Assembly: GCA_965215115.1 (NCBI GenBank)
Contig: OZ244050.1
Span: 3,410,001-3,474,000, forward strand
Direction of reading: 5' to 3'
Length of the DNA: 64,000 bases
From: CALDTK01 sp965215115
GTDB taxonomy: Bacteria; Bacteroidota; Bacteroidia; Chitinophagales; Saprospiraceae
In this document: positions 9,901-17,090 of the stretch, one piece after another
How positions within the stretch are numbered: the first letter of the stretch is position 1
Layout: every line of letters starts with the position of its first letter
The notes under the pieces: generated by a model
What the model was told of the DNA's origin: nothing
The model's database searches: none
The model's input: only the letters and a program-made list of their open reading frames with translations
Position numbers and translations under genes: made by a program

Positions 9901-11504
9901 TGGCTCAGGGCGGCCAGCGGCGTGTCGGCGCCCATGCTCCCGACGGGCTCCTTGCCGGCCCGCGACATGTCGCGCAGGATGAGCTCGCGGTCCTCGCGCG
10001 TGAGCCCGTGCGCGAGCTGGCGGCGGCGCAGGGGCTCCGCCGAGATCGTGCCCGGCATCACGATCGGGAGCTCCCCGATGCCGAGGCGGTACTTCGCGAG
10101 CCAGTCGTTGTAGTCCTGCCGCTTGCAGATCGTGTCCTTGAGCTCGGCGTCGTCGATGATGCGGCCGAGGTCCAGGTCGGCGATCAAGATCTTCCCGGGC
10201 TCGAGGCGGTCCTTGCGGACGATGTCCTCGGCGGGGATGTCGATCACGCCCGTCTCACTCGCGAGGATGAGTTCGTTCTGGCGCGTGATAATGTAGCGGC
10301 TCGGGCGCAGGCCGTTGCGGTCGAGCGTCGCCCCGACGAGGGTTCCGTCCGTGAAGCACATCGAGGCCGGCCCGTCCCAGGGCTCCATCAGCATCTCGTG
10401 GTACTCGTAGAAGTCGCGCTTCGCCTGCCCGATCTGGCGGTCGTTCTGCCAGGCCTCCGGGATCATCATCATCAGCGCGTGCGGCAAGGAGCGCCCGGCG
10501 TGCACGAGGAACTCCAGCACGTTGTCGAAGCTCCCCGAGTCACTGGCCTCCTGCTCCAGGATCGGCAGGAGGATGTCCATTTCCACTTTCGTGAAAACGT
10601 CCGACGCCAGCTTCGCCTCCCGCGAGCGCCACCAGTTGATGTTGCCCTGGACGGTGTTGATCTCGCCGTTGTGCGAGATGATGCGGAAGGGCTGCGCGAG
10701 CTTCCACCGCGGCGAGGTGTTGGTCGCGAAGCGCGAGTGCACCAGCGCAATCGCGCTCGTGTAGTCCGGGTGCGAGAGGTCGGGGTAGTAGGTGCGGACC
10801 TGGAGGCTCGTGAGCTGTCCTTTGTACGTAATGGTCCGCGAGGAGAGGCTGCACACGTAGAAGTCCTCGGCGTGCTGCGGCATGAGGGCCACGACCTTGC
10901 GGGTGATGAGCTTCCGCAAAACATACAGGCGCCGGTCGAGGGTCTTGCGGCGCTCGGAGTCCGGGTGTCGCCCTTCCTTGATCGGCTCCGCGGAGGTCGC
11001 CGTAGACACGTTGCGGTCCACGGTGCGCGAGGTGGCGAAGAAGGGTTGCGTCACGTAGGGTTCCGTGCTGAGCGCCGTCGGGCCTAGCCCGTCTGGGTTC
11101 GTTGGCACCTCCCGGAAGCCCACCAGCTCGAAGCCGAGCGTCTCGGCGGCCGTCTCGATCTCCTCGCGGATCGCGCGCTGGGCCGCGGGCGACTTCGGCA
11201 GGAAAAACAGCCCCGTGCCGTAGCTCCCGGGGTCGGGCAGGAAGAAGGGCAGCTCCCCGTCGGAGGCGAGCTTGCGGTAGTAGGCGTGCGGGAGGTGCGT
11301 CGTGATGCCGGCGCCGTCGCCGGACTCGGGTTCGCACCCGCAGGCCCCGCGGTGCTCCATGCGCTCGAGCATCCGCAGGGCGCGGTCGACGATGCCGTTG
11401 GAGGCACGGTTGTCGAGGTTGACGAACAGCCCGGTGCCACAAGCGTCGGACTCGAGTTCGGGAGTGTACAGGCCGGGCTGCCCGGCGGAAGTGGTGTTGA
11501 CCAT
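6918..11504 (-). CDS. gltB: Glutamate synthase, large (alpha) subunit
   Basis: The 1528-residue protein has the full GltB length. It begins with a class II glutamine amidotransferase domain whose nucleophile Cys22 follows a short propeptide (Ala-Cys-Gly-Thr-Gly-Leu). The central and FMN-binding synthase domains follow, with the [3Fe-4S] cysteines at 1148, 1154 and 1159 (Cys-His-Leu-Asn-Thr-Cys-Pro-Val-Gly), and the C-terminal beta-helix (GXGXG) domain closes the protein. It forms heteromers with GltD in the cytoplasm for ammonia assimilation. Weak mini-hairpin motif forms occur at 7029, 7856, 10584 and 10910; none is the commonest form, as expected if conserved coding sequence limits the motif. 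Confidence 0.97.
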   Translation of the reverse strand: MVNTTSAGQPGLYTPELESDACGTGLFVNLDNRASNGIVDRALRMLERMEHRGACGCEPESGDGAGITTHLPHAYYRKLASDGELPFFLPDPGSYGTGLFFLPKSPAAQRAIREEIETAAETLGFELVGFREVPTNPDGLGPTALSTEPYVTQPFFATSRTVDRNVSTATSAEPIKEGRHPDSERRKTLDRRLYVLRKLITRKVVALMPQHAEDFYVCSLSSRTITYKGQLTSLQVRTYYPDLSHPDYTSAIALVHSRFATNTSPRWKLAQPFRIISHNGEINTVQGNINWWRSREAKLASDVFTKVEMDILLPILEQEASDSGSFDNVLEFLVHAGRSLPHALMMMIPEAWQNDRQIGQAKRDFYEYHEMLMEPWDGPASMCFTDGTLVGATLDRNGLRPSRYIITRQNELILASETGVIDIPAEDIVRKDRLEPGKILIADLDLGRIIDDAELKDTICKRQDYNDWLAKYRLGIGELPIVMPGTISAEPLRRRQLAHGLTREDRELILRDMSRAGKEPVGSMGADTPLAALSQYAQHIANYFRQQFAQVTNPPIDPLREADFMTLKTFLGTNGNILETTRAQVRGIRIDSPVLTVEEYFRLRFNKHQHYHAEKIDCRFPADYEPGDLRLALERVADQAEAAIARGATLLFVSNHHIAADLVPIPSLLATGAIHHRLIASGCRRQVALIVNASDVYETHHFATLLSYGADAVYPRIAYETIAELAAERFTGPEAMLFQSNYRHAVEQGLLKIMSKLGISTVLSYKGAQTFEALGIGREVIDLCFKGTISRIGGLDFDMLAKEALVKHRIAYSEVDELQDMGKYAWRRRGEYHLFNPASIHLLQQAARTNDYTVYKKFAKEIDRLDEHTVTLRSLLEFTERDAVPLGEVEPVEAILTRFASGAMSFGSISYEAHTSLAIAMNRIGGKSNSGEGGEDSSRYTPLANGDSMRSAIKQVASGRFGVTSYYLTNADDLQIKMAQGAKPGEGGQLPGDKVDDWIARVRHSTPGVGLISPPPHHDIYSIEDLAQLIFDLKNANPKARISVKLVSKAGVGIIASGVTKGHADHILISGHDGGTGASPLSSVMHAGLPWEIGLAETHQTLLRNQLRGRVRVQADGQMRTGRDLAIATLLGAEEWGVATAALVVEGCILMRKCHLNTCPVGIATQDPDLRAKYDGRVEDLVNYFRFLAEDLREHMARLGFRTVDEMVGQAQVLRKRTTGLHPKAASIDLAPVLYIEDAKGLPGYACELQDHNIDDVLDRRLIERAQPALLDGARVTGTFRIANTDRAVGAMLSNQVSLHHGSKGLPDETIAYRFRGSAGQSFGAFLAPGIAFAVEGDTNDYFGKGLSGGRIVVVPDRDATFVPSDNIIIGNVGLYGATAGEVYIRGRAGERFAVRNSGVTAVVEGVGAHGCEYMTGGQVIILGHVGRNFAAGMSGGIAYLLNPNEDLERYCNTEMVWLEQPSPEDQKALRTYIKRHFRYTGSAQALALLQNWEDAARQFVKVMPKEYKRVLARQAAGRKVLELESEK

Positions 11505-11648
11505 TGCGTATCGTAGTGGGGCAATGGTTAGGGGCGGACGGCAATCTACGGACGACGCAGCTTAGCGACCGTTAGGGAAGTGCAAACATCTGGCATTTCG
11601 GCATGCCGCTGCGCTAATAAAGACGCTCAGCAAAGTTGCGCGAAATAA

Positions 11649-11663
11649 GTTTTGGCGAAAGCC
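11649..11663 (+). repeat. Mini-hairpin motif, commonest form (intergenic)
   Basis: GTTTTGGCGAAAGCC, exact form, sits in the 262-bp intergenic region between the gltB start and the end of the sugar dehydrogenase gene. Apart from candidate promoter elements for gltB (CAACTTTG- and GATGTTTG-like boxes on the minus strand) I see nothing else in this gap. Confidence 0.85.
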
Positions 11664-11766
11664 CTGCAAGGCGAAAGGTCCGGGGCATATCGCGATTGCG
11701 TGAATCGTGGGTACGCCGCGGACCGATCGGCTCGACGGAGCAGTACGCAGCGTCGCGGCGGTTCCC

Positions 11767-13437
11767 CTACTGCGCAACGACCACTCTCGCGACCTGGCTC
11801 CCCTGTCGGATGAAGTAGTTGCCGGCCGGGAGCGACGCGGTGGGCAGGCTCAGCCGGGCGCTGCCCCCCGGGTCGAGCGTGAGCACGAGCCGTCCGAGGG
11901 CATCGGAGACGAACACGAGTTGCCGCGCGTCGGCGAGTGTGACGGTCGCCTCGGCCCCGCGGGAGACTGGGTTGGGGTAGCTGTTCAACGTCGGCGCGCA
12001 AGCGTCCTCGAGGCGGATGACCGGACCGGTGTCGCGGGTGCCGTCGAGGTCGACGCTCACCAGTCTAGCGTAGCGACTGCCGCCTTGCAGGTCGACGATC
12101 TGCCGGTAGCGCCCGTCCGGAGCCCCGGGGTAGGTTTTGGCGAAAGCCGCCCACCGCAGGTCCTCACCCGCGACCTCGAGTTCGTAGTGCGAGAGGTCTA
12201 CCTCGCGCTCGGTGGTCCACGTCACGACGGCGCCGCAATCCTGCGGCGTGGCGGTGAACTCAGTCACGGACACCGGGAGCGGGGCCTGGGAGATGAGCTG
12301 CGAGATGGTGCCGCTGATCTGGGCGACGTATACTTCACCCGATTCGCTCTCGCCAAAACCGACGATCTGGCTGCCGAAACCCGGCACGACGTAGCTCTCG
12401 CTCGCCCCGCCGCCGCCGCCGTCGAGCTTGAGGGCGTACCCGCGGCCCGTGACGAAGTCCGCGAAGACGTAGAAGTTGCGGAGTTGCGGGAACTGCGTGC
12501 CGCGGTAGACGACGCCCCCGGTCACGGAGCCCCGGATGCGGTTGCCGTTCTCGACGTGGTCGTACTCGTAGACGGGGGGCTCGTAGGCGCTGAAGCCACG
12601 GCAGTTGCTCTGCGCCGCCGAGGGCACGCCGCGGTTGTCGAGCGAGCCCTCGTAGCACACCCAGCCAAAGTTGGTGCCGGCGCCGCCGGTGGTTACGATG
12701 TCGACCTCCTCGCGGCGGTTCTGTCCGACGTCCCCGATCCACAGCGTGTCGGAGCCGGGGGCGAAGCTGATGCGGAAGGGGTTGCGCAGGCCGGCCGCGA
12801 AAACCTCTGGCGCGGCCCCGGGGTAGCCACCGGCCGCCACGTAGCCCGTAGCCCCGCTCACGTCGAGGCGCAGGATGGCGCCGAGGAGATTGGTGGTGTC
12901 CTGTGCGTTGGCCTGTGGGTCGTTGCCGCTGCCGCCGTCGCCGCTCGCCACGTAGAGCAGGCCGTCCGGCCCGAAGGCCAGGTCGCCGCCGTTGTGGTTG
13001 GCGAACGGCTGCGGGACCGTGAGGAGGACCTCCCCGCTGGCGGCGTCGGCGACGTTGGGGTCGGCGGCGCTCACGCGGTAGCGCGCGATGGTGGTGTTGC
13101 CCTGGCGGTTGGTGTAGTTGACGTAGAACCGACCGCTCGTGGCGTAGTCCGGCGCGAAGGCGAGCCCGAGCAGGCCGCGCTCGCCGTCGGTGGTGATCAG
13201 GGCGCTCAGGTCGAGGAAGGTCCCGATGCGGCTCCCGTCGGCGTTGAGGGCGATGATCTTCCCGGTCTTCTCGTTGACGAAGAGGCGGCCCGTCTTGTCG
13301 CCGGCGTGGGTGATGTCGATGGGCTGCGAGAAGCCCGTGGCGAAGGGCGCGAGTGCGGGTTTGGGGTCCTGGGCCGCGGCGGTGGTGGCCAGGGCGAGCG
13401 AGAGGGCCGCGGTGAGGAGGAGGGTGGGGGAGCGCAT
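11767..13437 (-). CDS. Secreted PQQ-type sugar dehydrogenase (Glu/sorbosone DH fold) with T9SS domain
   Basis: The 556-residue protein starts at ATG 13437, giving a clean signal peptide ending Ala-Ala-Ala-Gln. The body is a six-bladed propeller of the soluble glucose/sorbosone dehydrogenase family: Gly-Glu-Arg-Gly-Leu-Leu-Gly-Leu-Ala-Phe, Asn-His-Asn-Gly-Gly-Asp-Leu-Ala-Phe-Gly-Pro-Asp-Gly and Gly-Leu-Arg-Asn-Pro-Phe-Arg are recognisable. Such enzymes oxidise aldoses with PQQ and calcium. A fibronectin-like linker and a T9SS type A sorting domain (Ser-Tyr-Pro-Asn-Pro) make up the C-terminus, implying export to the surface. Motif copies occur at 12134-12148 and 12346-12359. It is divergent from the seven-gene operon. 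Confidence 0.9.
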   Translation of the reverse strand: MRSPTLLLTAALSLALATTAAAQDPKPALAPFATGFSQPIDITHAGDKTGRLFVNEKTGKIIALNADGSRIGTFLDLSALITTDGERGLLGLAFAPDYATSGRFYVNYTNRQGNTTIARYRVSAADPNVADAASGEVLLTVPQPFANHNGGDLAFGPDGLLYVASGDGGSGNDPQANAQDTTNLLGAILRLDVSGATGYVAAGGYPGAAPEVFAAGLRNPFRISFAPGSDTLWIGDVGQNRREEVDIVTTGGAGTNFGWVCYEGSLDNRGVPSAAQSNCRGFSAYEPPVYEYDHVENGNRIRGSVTGGVVYRGTQFPQLRNFYVFADFVTGRGYALKLDGGGGGASESYVVPGFGSQIVGFGESESGEVYVAQISGTISQLISQAPLPVSVTEFTATPQDCGAVVTWTTEREVDLSHYELEVAGEDLRWAAFAKTYPGAPDGRYRQIVDLQGGSRYARLVSVDLDGTRDTGPVIRLEDACAPTLNSYPNPVSRGAEATVTLADARQLVFVSDALGRLVLTLDPGGSARLSLPTASLPAGNYFIRQGSQVARVVVAQ

Positions 13438-13603
13438 GGAGGTGGGGGTGTAGTAGATAAATCGCGGCGCGTGGGGTAAGGTTCGCCCCGGGTCCGTCGG
13501 CCTCGCTGCGGCGGGGGTGCTTGTGTCGGGGGTTGGAGTTTTTCCCCAGATCGTAACTAGGAGAGGGAGAAGTGGCGTAACGTCACGGATTAAAGAGTCA
13601 GGT

Positions 13604-15055
13604 GTGGTCCGGAAGGAGAAGCGCGGAGGGGCGCTGGTAGGAGGCGGGATCGCGATGCTCGCGGTGGGCCTGTTGGTCTTCAGCACGTGCGGCGGCGAGT
13701 CCGATGACCTCGTCTCCCCCGACTGCACCCTCGCCCCGGGTCGCCTCGCCGAGGCGAAGCAAACCCTCATCCGCGCCCGCGGCCAGGCCTGCCCCGCGCC
13801 CTGCGATACCGAGTACGTGCTCGCCGAGTTGGCGAAGCTCCCGGAGTACGCTCGCTGCGAGGTGATTACCCTGGCGACGGCCACCGACGGTGTGGACGAT
13901 CCCGGGAGTACGGCACCGATTACCCCTGCGTCCTTGGTCGCCACTCTCCTCTTCGAGACGAGCGGCTCCATGAACGGCTACCTCGCGCAGCAGGCGGGCC
14001 TCAAGGACCACCTCCTCGACTTCGTACAACGCGTTCGTAGTCCGCGGGCGGCCCTAGTGGACACCCTGCGGCTCGGCTACATCGGACGGCGCATCACCGA
14101 TTTCGACGGGGAGGCCATGGACTTTGGGGCCTCGCTCGTGGCCGGTCGATTGCCGACCAAGTCGGGCTCTACCTCCGACATCGCTGCTTTGGTCCGGCAG
14201 GCTTTCGCCAAAACCGACCGCCGCTCCGCCGTCGTTGTCGTGAGCGATATGGTGTTCAGTCCCGCGAAGGGCGACGACCCGAACACCTACCTCACGCAAC
14301 AGGAGATCCTTATCCGCGAGGCCGTCGAGCAGCGCCTCGACGCGGACCCCGACTTCAGCGTTGCCCTCCTGAGGACGGAAAGCCCCTTTAGAGGGACCTA
14401 CTACTGCGCGAACGACGGTCCGGTGAGACTCAATGGCGAGCGACCGTACTTCATGCTCTTCGCCGGGCCCCGCCGCGCCGTGGTATCGCTCGTGCGCACG
14501 GCCCAGGAGGTGACCGGCGGACAGACCGTGACCTTCTCCGGGGGTCCAACTGCACTGGCCTTCGAGATCCAGCCCGCCGACGGCGGCGGTAAGTTTGGGC
14601 AGTACCAGCTTCCGCCAAAACCGACGACCCCCGCGAGTATCAGCAATCCCGAAGGCGCCCGCGCCGGACAGACCAAGGGCCAACTCACCGTCCCGATCCA
14701 CGTCGACCTCTCGCCGCTCGTCGACCCGGTAGCCTCCGCCGAGGCCCTGTCGAGCGACAAACGGTTCGAGTTCGCAGACCTGCAGCCCCTGCCGAATGCC
14801 TCGCCCGGGGGGTACACCCACGAGCTGCGCATCCGGCGTAGCGGTACGCAGTACAAGGGCCCCACGGTGGTGGAACTCGCCCGCGCTGCCGGTGGCGCCG
14901 AGCTCGACGCTTACTACAGCGACGAAAACCCCTGCGACGCGGCAGCACTCGGCGCTACGACCTACGGCCTGCGGCAGCTCGTCGACGGCCTCGGGTTCGC
15001 CTATAGGAGCTACGCAGGCCAACCCGCGGCTACGCTTACATTCACGGTTAATTAG
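13604..15055 (+). CDS. vWA-like lipoprotein, first gene of tubulin/actin/motor operon
   Basis: Starting at GTG 13604 gives a 483-residue lipoprotein: a basic N-terminus, a hydrophobic stretch and a lipobox ending Phe-Ser-Thr-Cys. An upstream start at 13517 is possible but adds an unconvincing leader. A von Willebrand A-like domain follows: a MIDAS-like Glu-Thr-Ser-Gly-Ser (118-122), with Glu where Asp is usual, a Thr/Ser-rich Gly-Ser-Thr-Ser-Asp segment, and Val-Val-Ser-Asp-Met (Asp215). It is predicted to be an envelope-anchored adhesion or assembly factor. Motif copies sit at 14200 and 14608. The next gene starts 16 bp downstream, so it is probably co-transcribed with the six genes that follow. 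Confidence 0.75.
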   Translation: MVRKEKRGGALVGGGIAMLAVGLLVFSTCGGESDDLVSPDCTLAPGRLAEAKQTLIRARGQACPAPCDTEYVLAELAKLPEYARCEVITLATATDGVDDPGSTAPITPASLVATLLFETSGSMNGYLAQQAGLKDHLLDFVQRVRSPRAALVDTLRLGYIGRRITDFDGEAMDFGASLVAGRLPTKSGSTSDIAALVRQAFAKTDRRSAVVVVSDMVFSPAKGDDPNTYLTQQEILIREAVEQRLDADPDFSVALLRTESPFRGTYYCANDGPVRLNGERPYFMLFAGPRRAVVSLVRTAQEVTGGQTVTFSGGPTALAFEIQPADGGGKFGQYQLPPKPTTPASISNPEGARAGQTKGQLTVPIHVDLSPLVDPVASAEALSSDKRFEFADLQPLPNASPGGYTHELRIRRSGTQYKGPTVVELARAAGGAELDAYYSDENPCDAAALGATTYGLRQLVDGLGFAYRSYAGQPAATLTFTVN

Positions 15056-15071
15056 TGACCCGTCCCCCCGC

Positions 15072-15593
15072 ATGAATTCTACCGTCAAAAAGATCATCGT
15101 CGCCGTGGCGCTGGCGCTCTTCCCCCTCGTCATGCAGGCCATCCCGCAGTGGTCGCCCTTCCTCCAGGACACCGGCTCGACGCTTGGCTCCAGTCTCTTC
15201 TACTCGCTCGGGCTCGACAACTTCCTCAACGGCTACCTCGAGGGCCAAACGAAGGTCTACTACCCGAACGCCTTCCTGTGGTGCTGGTACGTGCCCCTGG
15301 TGCTGCTGGGCCTCCTTTACGTCGTGGTGGATAGTGTTCGGATGCGGGGCGTCCTGGCCTGGCTCGGGTTCTGGCTCGGGGCCGGGCTGATCTGCGCGGT
15401 CCGCGCGTACACCGAGGTCAACGCCGCGCGCCAGTCCCTGCCGGAGCTCGACGAGGTGGCCAGCGGCGGCGACGTATTCGGGTGGGCGCTGCTCAACTTC
15501 CTCGTCGCCCTCGTCCTCGGGCTCATCCTCTCCTTCATCCTCTCGCGCGTCTCCCTCAACGCCAAGCACACGCCCCTGGCGGGCAACTACTAA
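15072..15593 (+). CDS. Four-helix membrane protein of the tubulin/actin/motor operon
   Basis: The 173-residue protein has a signal-like first helix (residues 5-23) and three further membrane segments (about 73-92, 95-115 and 140-160). Between the first two lies a ~45-residue, probably periplasmic, segment rich in aromatics. I do not recognise the family. It sits 16 bp after the vWA-like gene and 15 bp before the tubulin-like gene. The position suggests a membrane anchor or docking partner for one of the two NTPases; this is inference from context only. Confidence 0.7.
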   Translation: MNSTVKKIIVAVALALFPLVMQAIPQWSPFLQDTGSTLGSSLFYSLGLDNFLNGYLEGQTKVYYPNAFLWCWYVPLVLLGLLYVVVDSVRMRGVLAWLGFWLGAGLICAVRAYTEVNAARQSLPELDEVASGGDVFGWALLNFLVALVLGLILSFILSRVSLNAKHTPLAGNY

Positions 15594-15608
15594 TCCCCCC
15601 TTTCGATC

Positions 15609-17075
15609 ATGCCCAGAGTATTCCTGTTAGGCGTCGGCGGCACGGGCGTGCGCGTCACCAAGGCGCTCCTACACGCCCTCGGGGCCGGCGTCGGACCCGC
15701 CACCCGCGAGCCGTGGACCATCGTCCCCATCCTCATCGACCCCCACCAGCAGAACAAGGACCTGCTGCGCACCAAGCAACTCCTCCGCGACTACGTCACC
15801 CTGCAGGCCGCCGCGGAGGACGCCCGCCGGGCCGCGGCCCCGGCCGGCGGACTCTTCCCCGTCAAGGTCGAGGCCCTCGCGCAGATCGACGACGACGGTA
15901 AGCCCAAGGACGCGGGCGCCTCGGCCCTCCTCGCCGACATCGGCTCGAAGCGCTTCCGGGAGTACATCGGGCTCGGCAGCTACCGCGACGACGCGCGCAC
16001 CGCACTGGCGCACGCCCTCTTCGACGAGGACCAACTCAATGTCTCGATGGAGATCGGCTTCGTCGGCAATCCCGGGATCGGCGTGGTGGCGCTGGACGAC
16101 CTGCGCAACCAGCCGGAGCTAAAGGCCATGGCCAGCGCCTTCTCGGCGGGCGACCGCATCTTCATCGCCTCCTCGATCTTCGGGGGCTCGGGCGCGGCGG
16201 CCTTCCCGGTGCTCGTCAAGCTGTTTCGCAACCCCAACGCCCTCGGCGCCAACGGCGTCGCGATCAGCAATGCCGTCATCGGGGCGCTGAGTGTACAGCC
16301 GTACTTCCGGGTCGCGCAGGACAACGAGAGCCGCATCCGCAACATCGAGTTCGTCGAGCGCGCCAAGGAGGCGCTGCGCTACTACGAGCGGGTGTTGCCC
16401 GGCAAGATTCAAGCGTTTTATACCCTCGGCGAGAACAGTACCGCCGAGATCCCGAATGACCCGGGCGATGTCGACAACCAACAAAACCCCGCGCACTACG
16501 TCGAGCTCGCCGGTGCCCTCTCGCTGATCGACTTCCTCGAGGAGGATTTCGAGGTGGGCGGGCCGACCAAGGAGTTCGAGTTCGCGATGACCGAGGAGGC
16601 CGAGGTTTTTAGCCTCAAGAGTTTTGCGGAAGCGGACCAACGGCGCATCGTGCGGCCGTTCGTCAACATGTACGCCCTGTCACGCTACGTCCTCGAGCAC
16701 CTCGAGGCCGACCTGTCGAAGGAGGTGTACGGGAAGACCTTCGCCCCGGGTTTTGGCAACAGCCGAACCGTCAGGGCCCTGCTGAGCTTCGCGGCGAGCT
16801 ACCGCGCGTGGACCAAGGAGATGCAGGGCACCAACCGCGCCTTCCGTCCTTACACCGCCGACGCCGACGATTACGCCAGTGCCATCGTCGGCTTCCCACC
16901 CGAGAAGCGGATGCTCTTCGGGGCGAAGTCGTTCGACTACAAGACCCTCAAGGCGGCCTTCAATAAGCTTTCGCCAAAACGCGTCGAGGCCCTGCGGCAC
17001 GATGATGCGCGCCTGATCGCGATCCTCGGCGAGGGCGTCGCGGAAACCGTCGCCGATAACATTCCCCTCGTTTAA
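15609..17075 (+). CDS. Tubulin/FtsZ-like GTPase (Tubulin_2 / FtsZl-1-like)
   Basis: The 488-residue protein has the two hallmarks of the tubulin superfamily: an N-terminal Rossmann glycine loop, Gly-Val-Gly-Gly-Thr-Gly (8-13), and a tubulin-signature-like loop Phe-Gly-Gly-Ser-Gly-Ala-Ala-Ala-Phe (191-199), corresponding to the GGGTGS/T phosphate loop. Homology to division FtsZ is otherwise weak and it lacks FtsZ's C-terminal peptide. It fits the divergent bacterial tubulin-like family linked by Makarova and Koonin to vWA and OmpA proteins. Motif copies: 16621 and 16967, plus a loop-degenerate one at 16750. Polymerisation and GTPase activity are predicted, not shown. Confidence 0.8.
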   Translation: MPRVFLLGVGGTGVRVTKALLHALGAGVGPATREPWTIVPILIDPHQQNKDLLRTKQLLRDYVTLQAAAEDARRAAAPAGGLFPVKVEALAQIDDDGKPKDAGASALLADIGSKRFREYIGLGSYRDDARTALAHALFDEDQLNVSMEIGFVGNPGIGVVALDDLRNQPELKAMASAFSAGDRIFIASSIFGGSGAAAFPVLVKLFRNPNALGANGVAISNAVIGALSVQPYFRVAQDNESRIRNIEFVERAKEALRYYERVLPGKIQAFYTLGENSTAEIPNDPGDVDNQQNPAHYVELAGALSLIDFLEEDFEVGGPTKEFEFAMTEEAEVFSLKSFAEADQRRIVRPFVNMYALSRYVLEHLEADLSKEVYGKTFAPGFGNSRTVRALLSFAASYRAWTKEMQGTNRAFRPYTADADDYASAIVGFPPEKRMLFGAKSFDYKTLKAAFNKLSPKRVEALRHDDARLIAILGEGVAETVADNIPLV

Positions 17076-17090
17076 CACCCCGGCCCCGAC

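Noticed and set aside
16750..16764. GTTTTGGCAACAGCC in the tubulin-like gene
   Set aside because: The stem pairs but the loop AACA is not GNRA, and the residues are plausible for the family; left out of the motif count.
15609..17075. Cell-division FtsZ
   Set aside because: The protein has the glycine loops but otherwise little FtsZ sequence, no FtsA partner of normal size next to it and no division/cell-wall cluster around it.
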